DNA of 9,551 nt from Alphaproteobacteria bacterium (GCA_030427215.1 JAUHXB010000034.1:1-9551), one strand, 5' to 3'; numbered from the stretch's first letter, positions 1 to 6,879 are shown. Notes: a model not told the origin generated them from the letters alone. Translations and numbers: made by a program.

Positions 1-1088
1 CCTTGGCATATATTTTGGGGTACGACACTATAGATGAGCTGTTGCATCAGGGGATAAGTTTGCAACAATGCTATGCTGACAAATCAAATTATCAGACCTT
101 TCAATCTGAATTGATCAGACATGATACGGTTCGTAATTTTGAAACACAAATTCAACAAGCAAACGGCAATATCATATGGGTCAATGATAATGCACGTGTG
201 GTGCGAGATAATGATGGAAATATTTCGTATTATGAAGGCGCAATAGAGGACATTACACAAAGAAAACAAGCAGAACTTGATCTACATGAGGCAAAAGTGA
301 ATTCAGATCTTGCATCACGGGCAAAATCAGAATTTTTGACGAATATGAGCCATGAATTGAGAACGCCGCTTAACGCCATTATCGGATTTTCTGAAATTAT
401 AAAAAGCGAAGCTTTAGGTAAAATTGAAAATGAAACATATACAGACTACGCAAAAGATATTCATGTTAGCGGAACGCGCTTACTAAGCGTTATTAACGAA
501 ATTTTGGGGATTTCTAAAATTGATGCAGGAGACCGCCAAATTAATGAAACAGTCATAAATCTAAAATCGATATGCCAAACATGTATTGATCTGATGGCAT
601 CCAAAATTGAAGCCAGTGAATTGCTGATAGCGAATGTGATTGCCGATGATATACCCTCTATTATTGGTGAGGAATTGGCGTTCAAACAAATTGTTATGAA
701 CCTTCTTTCCAACGCGATTAAATTTACACCAAAGGGTGGAACGGTGACGTTTGATATCGAATATAATGCGGATAAGGCGGAGGAGGGTCTGCGATTATCC
801 ATAACGGATACAGGTGTTGGGATTGAAGAAAGCGATATTCCAAAGGCGCTCTCGCCCTTTGGTCAACTTGATAACGCCTTATCAAAAAGTCATGCAGGAA
901 CAGGGTTAGGTCTAACATTAGTCAGATCACTCATCCACTTACATGGGGGTCGCTTGGAAATGGTCAGCCAAAAAAATCTAGGAACAACGGTGAGTCTTGT
1001 TATACCTGCAAAGCGTGTTGCCGTTAAAAAAGAAACGAAATTAGAAAGCGGTCAATCCAATATCACGCGCTTTTCGGATTATAAATAA
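1..1088 (+). CDS. PAS-domain sensor histidine kinase, 5'-truncated by window edge
   Basis: This is the C-terminal 361 residues of a membrane-associated or soluble sensor kinase; the reading frame is already open at base 3 and the true start lies upstream. Residues 1-85 are the end of a PAS fold with its PAC tail (GYDTIDELL near the start, IEDITQRKQAE at the end), followed by a short linker helix. The HisKA phosphoacceptor box MSHELRTPLNAIIGF carries His117. The HATPase part has an N box (MNLLSNAIKF, Asn237), G1 DTGVGI (269-274), an F box FGQLD (286-290) and G2 GTGLGL (299-304), so the catalytic core looks intact. No receiver domain follows. The H-box and the C-terminal HGG...GTTVSLVIPAKRV resemble the alphaproteobacterial PleC/DivJ-like kinases, but orthology to a named kinase cannot be claimed. 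No response regulator is visible; the partner may lie upstream. It ends one base before the recX stop on the other strand. Confidence 0.93.
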   Translation, partial: LAYILGYDTIDELLHQGISLQQCYADKSNYQTFQSELIRHDTVRNFETQIQQANGNIIWVNDNARVVRDNDGNISYYEGAIEDITQRKQAELDLHEAKVNSDLASRAKSEFLTNMSHELRTPLNAIIGFSEIIKSEALGKIENETYTDYAKDIHVSGTRLLSVINEILGISKIDAGDRQINETVINLKSICQTCIDLMASKIEASELLIANVIADDIPSIIGEELAFKQIVMNLLSNAIKFTPKGGTVTFDIEYNADKAEEGLRLSITDTGVGIEESDIPKALSPFGQLDNALSKSHAGTGLGLTLVRSLIHLHGGRLEMVSQKNLGTTVSLVIPAKRVAVKKETKLESGQSNITRFSDYK

Positions 1089-1089
1089 T

Positions 1090-1629
1090 CTACTCTTCGA
1101 AAATACTCATGGCCAAGGGATAAGAAAACCCTGCACGGGCAAGTTTCCCTAAATCACGATTTTTATCTTTTGGGTCATTGTATGGTTCAATACGAAACCG
1201 TCCAATTTTTTTCTTTTTTGCAAAAATAATCACGGCCTGTGCATCATCGCCATTTTCGGCTAGAAGGTCGTTAATGATGTCTTTTGAGACAGATTTTTCC
1301 ATCATGCGTGATCTGATTTTTGAAGATGAAAATCCTCTATTTTTCAAACTGTTAAATAATGCCTTTGAATAAAGGTCATCATTAATAAAGCCTAATTTTT
1401 GAAAATAGGGCGTGAGGATGTTCGCTACATGATCGATCCATTCTTGCCTGTTTTGATCGGAGTGGTCGCGGCAGGATCGATCAATTTTTCGCGTCATGAC
1501 TTTGATAAAATGGGCCGAAGATGCGGGGAAGCGATTCAGGTAATATTCACCCGCATTGCGCAAATATCTTTCAGATAGCTTTTTTGCCATCTTGATCTTT
1601 TGAGGATTATCTTTATTTTCATGCTTCAT
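1090..1629 (-). CDS. recX: Regulatory protein RecX
   Basis: RecX binds RecA and limits growth of RecA filaments on single-stranded DNA. The 179-residue product is within the usual RecX range. It shows the all-helical, charged pattern of the family: an opening helix-rich block (about 17-51, with YLRNAGEYYLNRFP and IKVMTRKIDR), a central LGFINDDLYSKALFNSLKNRGFSSSKIRSRMMEK block that matches the RecX core (hydrophobic-G-hydrophobic-DD, then R-G-hydrophobic and a second helix), and a C-terminal DAQAVIIFAKKKKIGRFR segment. recA is not adjacent, unlike in many gammaproteobacteria. The start at 1629 has no Shine-Dalgarno: the bases just upstream read CTAAATTTCCTT. An internal Met14 (1590) also lacks one. 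Only 13 bp separate this start from the divergent permease gene. I saw no LexA-type GTTC-N7-GTTC box. The assignment rests on remembered family pattern, not an alignment. Confidence 0.82.
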   Translation of the reverse strand: MKHENKDNPQKIKMAKKLSERYLRNAGEYYLNRFPASSAHFIKVMTRKIDRSCRDHSDQNRQEWIDHVANILTPYFQKLGFINDDLYSKALFNSLKNRGFSSSKIRSRMMEKSVSKDIINDLLAENGDDAQAVIIFAKKKKIGRFRIEPYNDPKDKNRDLGKLARAGFSYPLAMSIFEE

Positions 1630-1639
1630 AAGGAAATTT

Positions 1640-1667
1640 AGTATGACTCAAACACATCAAACATCAA
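1640..1667 (-). promoter_or_regulatory. Candidate recX promoter, inside the permease 5' end
   Basis: On the minus strand, TTGATG (1662-1667) and CATACT (1640-1645) are separated by 16 bp. Each matches 4 of 6 bases of the sigma-70 hexamers. Transcription would begin a few bases before the recX ATG, which fits the missing Shine-Dalgarno. The site overlaps the first codons of the permease gene. Weak by sequence alone. Confidence 0.25.
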
Positions 1668-2443
1668 GCATGGAAAAAACGAATTGGATCGGGATATGGA
1701 CCTTGGTTCAAAAGGAATGCGGACGATTCCTCAATGTCTATCTGCAAACCATTGTTGCGCCCGTTGTTACAACATTTTTATTTTACGTGATTTTCACATT
1801 GGCCTTTGGCGGTAATGCGGGCAGGGGGATTGCGGGCATACCCTATATGCAATTTTTGGTTCCGGGGTTGATTATGATGGCAATGGCGCAAAATGCCTTT
1901 GCCAATACGGCCTCTTCCATTGTGATTGGAAAGGTTCAGGGAAATATTATTGATGTCCTAATGCCGCCACTTGCCCCTTGGGAATTATTAACTGGTTACA
2001 TTATTGGCGGTGTTTGTCGTGGTTTGATGATTGGTCTGCTCTCTATTTTGGTGTTGGTGCCCTTTATCGGGATACCCATTCATAATATCGGAACCATTGC
2101 CGTATTTGGTGTTTTGGGAACGGCGATGTTGGCCTTACTTGGTGTAGTAGGGGGAATATGGTCCGATAAATTTGATCATATTGCGGCTGTGACCAATTTT
2201 GTTGTGATGCCCATGACATTTTTATCAGGGACATTTTATTCAATTGATCGCCTTCCTCCATTATGGCAAGACGTGGCCCACGCCAATCCATTTTTCTTTA
2301 TGATAGATGGATTTAGGGCGGGATTCATTGGCGTGTCTGATATGTCCCTTTGGATTGGGGCGGCCGTTTTATTAATGGTGAATATTGCCCTCTGGGCGAT
2401 TGCATATCGCATGTTAAAAACTGGATATAAGATTAAGAGTTAA
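1643..2443 (+). CDS. ABC-2 type transporter permease (YadH-like)
   Basis: Inner-membrane permease of 266 residues that would pair with a separate ATPase to export a substrate. It resembles E. coli YadH through most of its length: KECGRFLNVYLQTIVAPVVTT near 25-45, then YMQFLVPGLIMM, a SSIVIGKVQGNIIDVLMPPLAPWELLTGYIIGG loop, FVVMPMTFLSGTFYSIDRLPPLWQ and NPFFFMIDGFRAGFIG, the last two being typical of the ABC2_membrane family. Six hydrophobic segments can be drawn. Start at 1643 is supported by AAGGAA at 1630-1635, about 7 bases upstream. The substrate is unknown; drug or glycolipid export roles in this family are general knowledge only. No ATPase gene lies next to it: the neighbour upstream is recX on the other strand and downstream is a cutA-like gene. 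It is probably the first gene of a four-gene transcription unit, with 17 bp to the next start. Confidence 0.88.
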   Translation: MTQTHQTSSMEKTNWIGIWTLVQKECGRFLNVYLQTIVAPVVTTFLFYVIFTLAFGGNAGRGIAGIPYMQFLVPGLIMMAMAQNAFANTASSIVIGKVQGNIIDVLMPPLAPWELLTGYIIGGVCRGLMIGLLSILVLVPFIGIPIHNIGTIAVFGVLGTAMLALLGVVGGIWSDKFDHIAAVTNFVVMPMTFLSGTFYSIDRLPPLWQDVAHANPFFFMIDGFRAGFIGVSDMSLWIGAAVLLMVNIALWAIAYRMLKTGYKIKS

Positions 2444-2453
2444 GAGTTAAGAG
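2433..2453 (+). repeat. Three tandem copies of TTAAGAG at permease stop / cutA RBS
   Basis: TTAAGAG occurs three times head-to-tail at 2433-2439, 2440-2446 and 2447-2453. The array contains the permease stop codon (TAA 2441-2443), and its last copy, extended by G at 2454, makes the AAGAGG ribosome binding site 6 bases before the cutA-like ATG. Gain or loss of a 7-bp unit would alter the gap between the two genes and could change the last permease codons. It may be simple slippage or a trace of an insertion junction. Confidence 0.8.
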
Positions 2454-2460
2454 GATAAAA

Positions 2461-2772
2461 ATGATTTATTATCAAGTTTTAATCAGTGCCGAAAATGTAG
2501 AGCAAGCCAATGATATTCTTGATCATTTGCTAGCAAAAAAATTAGTTTTTGGAGGTCCTGTTCTAACAGGACCAGCCAGATTTTGGTGGAAGAATAATAT
2601 TTGTGAGATGGATTATTCTTACATCCTCACTTACACAACAAGTGAGTTAAAAGAAGAAATGATCAAAGAGGCAGAAGCCATATCTCCTGAAGAGGTTTGT
2701 ATGATATCTCTAATTCCAATTGAAATGAATAAACCTCTCCAAGATTTATTAGATAAAACATTTGAAAAATAA
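2461..2772 (+). CDS. cutA: Divergent CutA-like protein (divalent cation tolerance family)
   Basis: A 103-residue protein, the usual length for CutA1, a small trimeric ferredoxin-like protein historically linked to metal tolerance. Family-like features are the opening beta strand YYQVLISAENVEQANDILDHLLAKKLV, the FWWKNNICE segment (family Y-x-W-x-G-K-I-x-E), the YILTYTT strand (family L-x-x-K-T) and the closing PEEVCMISLIPIEMNKPLQDLL (family Y-E-V-P-E-I-hydrophobic-x-hydrophobic-P-I then Y-hydrophobic-x-W-hydrophobic). It departs from consensus: the A-C after LV is replaced by F-G-G, and the His before the conserved YE-VPE region is absent, so metal binding is doubtful. Start is set by AAGAGGA at 2449-2455. 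Hand count gives 100 G+C in 312 bases (32%), against about 42-55% in 60-base samples of the two flanking genes, suggesting separate origin. The stop is 2 bases before the hslO start, so translation is probably coupled. Confidence 0.68.
   Translation: MIYYQVLISAENVEQANDILDHLLAKKLVFGGPVLTGPARFWWKNNICEMDYSYILTYTTSELKEEMIKEAEAISPEEVCMISLIPIEMNKPLQDLLDKTFEK
2554..2573. repeat. Near-perfect 20-bp palindrome inside the cutA-like gene
   Basis: GGTCCTGTTCTAACAGGACC is self-complementary except for the two central bases (CT), giving arms of 9 bases. As RNA it would form a stem of 7-9 bp with a very tight loop. It is G+C richer than the surrounding gene. No U-tract follows, so it is not an intrinsic terminator. 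It encodes the GPVLTGP segment that departs from CutA consensus. Confidence 0.75.
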
Positions 2773-2774
2773 AG

Positions 2775-3722
2775 ATGACAAAAATTGCAAATGACAATCC
2801 GGTCCAAGAAGACGGAAAAGTTGAAGACAATATCATCCTGCCATTTCAATTACAGGAATCGGGATTGCGCGGTCGATTTGTGCGTCTTGGATCGGCCCTG
2901 AACGATATTTTGAAATTACATGACTATCCGGATGCCGTGTCACATATGGTGGCTGATACTGTCACACTAACCACCGCCTTATCATCTATGTTGAAATATG
3001 AGGGGATATTCACCCTTCAAACATCATCAAAAGGGGCGGTCAAAACATTAGTGTCTGATATTCAGACCAATGGCGCCATTCGTGGGTGCGCCACCTTTGA
3101 TAAGGATAATTTAAAAGATATCAAAAAATCAGATGGCGCTTATGACGGATATAAATTAAATGACCTAACTGGTGAGGGCTATATCGCCTTTACAGTAGAT
3201 CAGGGCGCACACACCGAACGATATCAAGGCATTGTCGCGTTGGAAGGTGAAACCTTACAAGAGGCCATCGCGCATTATTTTGAACAATCGGAACAATTAC
3301 GCACATCCCTATATGTGGCCTCACGCTATACTGATGGTGAATGGCGGTCAGGGGCATTGATGTTGCAATATTTACCTGATGACCACGCCGATAATGTCGA
3401 TGTCGTGGCCTTTAACGAAAAATCAGAATCGGAACGCAAGGAAGATTGGCACAGGTCAAAAACATTGCTTCAAACTTGTACAGATGATGAAATATTGGAT
3501 ATGGATTTGCATCCGCATGAATTGCTTCGCCGTTTATTTCATGAAGAGGGCGTTATTGCTTATGATACAAAGCCTGTTCATCATGAATGCCGATGCTCTA
3601 AGGAAAAAGTTGAAGATGTTGTCGCGGGGTTGAGCGAGGATGATAAATCCCATGCCGCCCAAAACGGCGAAATTAAAATGACTTGTGAATTTTGTAGCAA
3701 AACATATACCATAAAGGTATGA
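2775..3722 (+). CDS. hslO: Hsp33 redox-activated holdase chaperone
   Basis: Cytoplasmic chaperone that is off when reduced with zinc bound, and becomes a holdase when oxidants release the zinc and form disulfides. The 315-residue product has the N-terminal Hsp33 core: LPFQLQESGLRGRFVRLGSALNDILKLHDYP at about 22-52, followed by the IFTLQTSSKGAVKTLVSDIQTNGAIRG strand region and a YIAFTVDQG...ERYQGIVALEGETLQEAIAHYFEQSEQL block. The C-terminal redox switch is complete, with Cys272 and Cys274 (C-R-C) and Cys304 and Cys307 (C-E-F-C), the family C-x-C...C-x-x-C pattern. A further Cys lies in the IRGCATF segment of the core. There is little Shine-Dalgarno before 2775 (only AAATAAAG), consistent with coupling to the gene ending 2 bases earlier. 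Its TGA stop overlaps the next start by 4 bases (ATGA). Confidence 0.96.
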   Translation: MTKIANDNPVQEDGKVEDNIILPFQLQESGLRGRFVRLGSALNDILKLHDYPDAVSHMVADTVTLTTALSSMLKYEGIFTLQTSSKGAVKTLVSDIQTNGAIRGCATFDKDNLKDIKKSDGAYDGYKLNDLTGEGYIAFTVDQGAHTERYQGIVALEGETLQEAIAHYFEQSEQLRTSLYVASRYTDGEWRSGALMLQYLPDDHADNVDVVAFNEKSESERKEDWHRSKTLLQTCTDDEILDMDLHPHELLRRLFHEEGVIAYDTKPVHHECRCSKEKVEDVVAGLSEDDKSHAAQNGEIKMTCEFCSKTYTIKV

Positions 3723-4450
3723 AACTATTCATCACGACTTCTTTATTAACTGTTTTATTTTTGAATGGGTGCACAACGCCTCCTGTTCCATCGGATGCCC
3801 CAGCGCCACTTCCGTCCCTCACATTTGAACACCTCAATGACATTCCTGTTGATGTAAAACAAATAGATATCAAACTGGAAACGCAAAGGGGTGCGAATGC
3901 ATGGGATGTATCAAGTGCGATGCCCACCCCACCAGACATTGCGATACGTCGTTATTTAAATGAACGATTTCAGGCCAAGGGGAGCGATGGCATTTTAAAA
4001 ATGACCGTGAAAAAGGCTGATATTTTTGTTGAAGATGTGCCCCATTCAAATCGTCTGTTGTCTTTTATCCCATTTGCCGATCAACATGACCATACATTTG
4101 AGGTGATTTTGGATATTGAAAGCCTGTATAATTCAGGCTTACCGGACCGTAAAACGACAACACGGTTCGTGCGTAAAATCAAATTGCCCCCTCATGTGAC
4201 AATGGCTTATCGCGAAGCCTCATTACAACGCGCGATGGAGGAAATGTTGGTTGATATTGATGAGGCAATCGGTATCGCATTATCCAGTGAATTTACGCTT
4301 GTTGATGATAAAAATATTCCACAAAAATCATTGCCGGTGAAAACAGAATTACCCGAAATTGAGACAATTTATTCAGTTAAAGGCGCAGTGACGAACGCCC
4401 TTGGTGGCGATGCGCCTAAATGGTTGACCACCCGTGGCGTGAATGAATAG
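3719..4450 (+). CDS. Putative outer-membrane lipoprotein, unknown function
   Basis: I do not recognise a named family. The 243-residue product begins with a lipoprotein signal peptide: Lys2, a hydrophobic stretch FITTSLLTVLFL and lipobox LNGC with Cys18 as the lipidated residue. The +2 residue is Thr, so there is no Asp retention signal and outer-membrane sorting is likely. A Pro-rich linker (PPVPSDAPAPLP) follows. The body is a mixed alpha/beta domain: DVKQIDIKLET, a PPDIAIRRYLNERFQAKGSDGILKMTVKKADIFVED segment, HTFEVILDIESL, then a helix ASLQRAMEEMLVDIDEAIGIALSSEF. The overlap with hslO (ATGA) makes translational coupling near certain in the same transcript. Why a lipoprotein sits behind hslO is not clear; the pairing may be conserved in relatives. 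It ends 5 bp from the convergent trkH stop, with no hairpin terminator seen between them. Confidence 0.82.
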   Translation: MKLFITTSLLTVLFLNGCTTPPVPSDAPAPLPSLTFEHLNDIPVDVKQIDIKLETQRGANAWDVSSAMPTPPDIAIRRYLNERFQAKGSDGILKMTVKKADIFVEDVPHSNRLLSFIPFADQHDHTFEVILDIESLYNSGLPDRKTTTRFVRKIKLPPHVTMAYREASLQRAMEEMLVDIDEAIGIALSSEFTLVDDKNIPQKSLPVKTELPEIETIYSVKGAVTNALGGDAPKWLTTRGVNE

Positions 4451-4455
4451 GCTGT

Positions 4456-5898
4456 TTATGATCGCCAAAAGCGAGGAATGAAAAACACCAACAATGTGAA
4501 AAACTCTAATCGGCCAAAGATCATGGCCGATGTCATAATCCATTTTGCGCTATCGGGTAGTGGTGTATAAGTTCCCGTTGGCCCAATGATATCACCTAGT
4601 CCTGGACCGACATTCGCTAATGTTGCAATCGCTCCTGATAATGATGTGATCAAATCCAATCCACAGGCCAATAAGGCGATGCTGGTGATAACGAATGCAA
4701 CAACAAAAATAAAAAAGTAAGCCATGACTGAGGCCGCAATTTGAACGCTTAACGGTTGTTTATTATATTGAACGATAAAAACACCATTTGGATGTATGAG
4801 TTGTAAGATTTGGTTTTTGGCAACGGCATAAAGAATTTGAAATCTGAATATTTTAATCCCACAAGTTGTTGAGCCTGCGCACCCACCAATACAGCTGATA
4901 AATAATAAAAATCCGACGGCAAACCCGCCCCATGTCATATAATTTGTATCTGTATATCCTGTTCCGGTTAATAAGGATACGGTTGTAAATATGGCCTCAA
5001 TGATGATATTCAGCGAGATGTCGTTGAGCACGAAGACAAGATAACCAATCGCGATAAGACATAAAATGAAAACCGTCTTTAAAAAACCTGCTGCTTGTTG
5101 ATCTTCGATAAGAGCGCGCCAATTTCCATTGATGCATTTGATGTAAAGTGCAAAGGGCAGGCAACCAAGAATCATAAAAATAATGGCGATAACCTCGGGT
5201 CCATAATGAGGATAATTCGAAAAGGAGGCATCTGTTGTTGAAAAACCACCCGTTGCTATCGTTGTCATCGCATGGGCAACAGCGTCAAACTGCGTCATTC
5301 CAACAACATTATAACAAATGGTGCATATCGCGGTTAAAGCGATATAGATACAGATAATATAGGTGGATAATTGTGTTGTCCTTGGCAGTGTTTTTTCATT
5401 TTCAGATGATTCAAGGCGAAAAAGCTGCATTCCCCCGACCTTTAAAAACGGGAGAACAGATATGGCCATAACGATGATTCCAACGCCGCCTAACCATTGC
5501 AATAATGCCCGCCACAGTAAAATACCACCACTCATGGAATCAAGATTGGTTAACACTGTGGCACCCGTTGTTGTAAGGCCAGAGACGGATTCAAAAACTG
5601 AATTTGTGAGGTTAATGTCATATATTGAAAATAAAAATGGAAGTGACGAAAAAAAGCAGAGACTTAGCCACGCCAACGCGGTCAAAAGAAAGGCCCCGCG
5701 ACCAGAGACTTCAATATCATTTTGCTTGTTGGATAATGTTAAAATACCGCCAATAAAACCAGTAATCCCAACAGAAAAGGCAAAAGATCGCCAATTCATG
5801 TTCGAGGCATAAATATCGAACATCATAGGGATGCACATAAATGCCGCCAATGTTAGCAAGAAAAGCCCAACGATGTATAAAATCGGTCTTAAAGTCAT
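4456..5898 (-). CDS. trkH: Trk potassium uptake system, TrkH-type membrane subunit
   Basis: Inner-membrane K+ channel subunit of the Trk/Ktr/HKT superfamily, normally gated by the cytoplasmic TrkA protein. At 480 residues it matches the usual length (E. coli TrkH 483). Four pore-loop repeats are visible, with selectivity-filter segments TTTGAT (109-114), TIATGGFS (213-220), TGTGY (311-315) and ANVGPGLG (428-435), each carrying the key glycine. Hydrophobic helices flank every loop, and the conserved FGRLEFFTLLVFFIPRFWR closes the protein. The cytosolic SSENEKTLPR stretch (164-173) and CIGGCAGSTTCGIKI (336-350) are also typical. No trkA is in the window. The start at 5898 gives the common alphaproteobacterial opening M-T-L-R-P but has no Shine-Dalgarno. 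A transcription terminator for the upstream OmpA-family gene separates the two, so trkH needs its own promoter. Confidence 0.96.
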   Translation of the reverse strand: MTLRPILYIVGLFLLTLAAFMCIPMMFDIYASNMNWRSFAFSVGITGFIGGILTLSNKQNDIEVSGRGAFLLTALAWLSLCFFSSLPFLFSIYDINLTNSVFESVSGLTTTGATVLTNLDSMSGGILLWRALLQWLGGVGIIVMAISVLPFLKVGGMQLFRLESSENEKTLPRTTQLSTYIICIYIALTAICTICYNVVGMTQFDAVAHAMTTIATGGFSTTDASFSNYPHYGPEVIAIIFMILGCLPFALYIKCINGNWRALIEDQQAAGFLKTVFILCLIAIGYLVFVLNDISLNIIIEAIFTTVSLLTGTGYTDTNYMTWGGFAVGFLLFISCIGGCAGSTTCGIKIFRFQILYAVAKNQILQLIHPNGVFIVQYNKQPLSVQIAASVMAYFFIFVVAFVITSIALLACGLDLITSLSGAIATLANVGPGLGDIIGPTGTYTPLPDSAKWIMTSAMIFGRLEFFTLLVFFIPRFWRS

Positions 5899-5906
5899 AT
5901 AGCTAT

Positions 5907-5912
5907 AGTATA
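5907..5912 (-). promoter_or_regulatory. Candidate trkH -10 element at leaderless distance
   Basis: TATACT on the minus strand (5 of 6 to TATAAT) sits 8 bases before the trkH ATG. Transcription starting 6-7 bases beyond it would leave a leader of only 1-3 bases, consistent with the missing Shine-Dalgarno. No convincing -35 is seen: that region is occupied by the terminator stem. Suggestive only. Confidence 0.3.
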
Positions 5913-5917
5913 AGGAT

Positions 5918-5954
5918 AAAAAAAGGGGGCAAGTCTTATAAAGCTTTGCCCCCC
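5918..5954 (-). terminator. Intrinsic terminator of the OmpA-family lipoprotein gene
   Basis: Read on the minus strand, GGGGGCAA (5946-5953) and TTGCCCCC (5925-5932) form an 8-bp perfect, G+C-rich stem with a 13-base loop, followed at once by seven T (5924-5918). It begins 23 bases after the stop of the OmpA-family gene at 5977 and ends 19 bases before the trkH start, so it insulates trkH from read-through. Confidence 0.9.
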
Positions 5955-5976
5955 TTTAAATCGATAAAAATTAATT

Positions 5977-6879
5977 TTATTTGAAGGTGATAACACCACG
6001 ACGGTTCGCTGGTTCACGAATTCCATCTTGTGTTTGAACCAACAGGTCATTTTCACCACGACCAGATGTCGTAATCATATTCGATGGTATACCCATTGAA
6101 ACCAACTTCGCCTTGATGGCATTGGCGCGCATCATCGCAAGGTCCTGATTATAAGCCTGTGAACCGGAGGTATCTGTGTGTCCAACAACATCAATTCCGG
6201 CCAATTGGCGAGATTGAATTTCGCTGACAACAGTATTTAAAACGTCCACTCCACCAGAATTCACAGTTGATGAATCAAAGTCAAAGAAGACAAGATAAAG
6301 GGCTTCTTGAATATCCAATGGCTCTGCACTGTCAATCATAGTTAGCGGTTGAGGAAATTGTTCCATCATTGGTGCGTCCGCGGGAAGAGCCGCTTCCACT
6401 TCTGCCATCGCATTCATGAAATCATTTTTACAGGCAACATTTTGTCCATCACCTTTTGCAATTTCTTCTTGTTCCTCGATCCAGCAATCGTAACGTGCCT
6501 GAGCGATCGCGGCCTTGCCTGGCAAGATTTCACGTGCGCCCAAATTAAATGCGGAAACAAGACGTCCATAGGCGCCCGATAATTCAAGAATATCACTTGG
6601 TGTAAGATCCCAATCATTCACTGGCTCTGGCATCACATTGATGCCTTCCGCGGCGTTTAGGCCTTTACGTGCAAAATGTAGAGCGTCCGCATAATCATTT
6701 TCTTGATCAAGTTCGTATGATGAAAACGCACGATATTCGGATGTCAGTTGCTGTGTGAATGGTGACCCGCTCGCACTGGCCATTTGAAGTTTTTCAACCT
6801 CGTTATTACCTTCGAATGACGAACATGCAGCCAAACTTGCAACAAGCGCGATCGATAAAATGGATTGTTTCAGACGCAT
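5977..6879 (-). CDS. OmpA-family peptidoglycan-associated lipoprotein
   Basis: Outer-membrane lipoprotein expected to hold the peptidoglycan from the periplasm. Of 300 residues, 1-19 form a lipoprotein signal (MRLKQ, hydrophobic core, lipobox LAAC with Cys19, +2 Ser). Residues about 40-165 are a helical domain with two cysteines, Cys132 (YDCWIEEQEE) and Cys150 (VACKNDF), likely disulfide-bonded. Residues 195-299 are an OmpA C-terminal domain: FFDFDSSTV, GHTDT with Asp236, YNQDLAMMRANAI with Arg251, and the closing NRR. The Asp-Arg pair is 15 residues apart, as in the diaminopimelate-binding pair of Acinetobacter OmpA. It is not canonical Pal, since the middle domain is extra and there is no tolB neighbour. 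I recall similar DCWIEQQEE-bearing proteins in alphaproteobacteria. The start at 6879 was chosen over an upstream in-frame TTG (6894), because starting there would translate the ribosome binding site itself. Confidence 0.93.
   Translation of the reverse strand: MRLKQSILSIALVASLAACSSFEGNNEVEKLQMASASGSPFTQQLTSEYRAFSSYELDQENDYADALHFARKGLNAAEGINVMPEPVNDWDLTPSDILELSGAYGRLVSAFNLGAREILPGKAAIAQARYDCWIEEQEEIAKGDGQNVACKNDFMNAMAEVEAALPADAPMMEQFPQPLTMIDSAEPLDIQEALYLVFFDFDSSTVNSGGVDVLNTVVSEIQSRQLAGIDVVGHTDTSGSQAYNQDLAMMRANAIKAKLVSMGIPSNMITTSGRGENDLLVQTQDGIREPANRRGVITFK

Noticed and set aside
3..5. TTG at base 3 as the start of the histidine kinase
   Set aside because: The protein would begin in the middle of a PAS fold; the frame is open to the window edge, so the gene is simply truncated.
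461..802. 113-residue minus-strand ORF opposite the histidine kinase
   Set aside because: It mirrors the HisKA/HATPase coding region and has no independent start signal or family resemblance.
1600..1680. LexA (SOS) box upstream of recX
   Set aside because: I looked for the alphaproteobacterial GTTC-N7-GTTC pattern on both strands and found none.
4440..4470. Bidirectional terminator between the convergent lipoprotein and trkH genes
   Set aside because: Only 5 bp separate the stops and I found no G+C-rich stem with flanking A or T tracts.
5363..5812. 149-residue plus-strand ORF opposite trkH
   Set aside because: It is antisense to strongly conserved TrkH pore segments, has low-complexity basic composition and no recognisable motif; a shadow frame.
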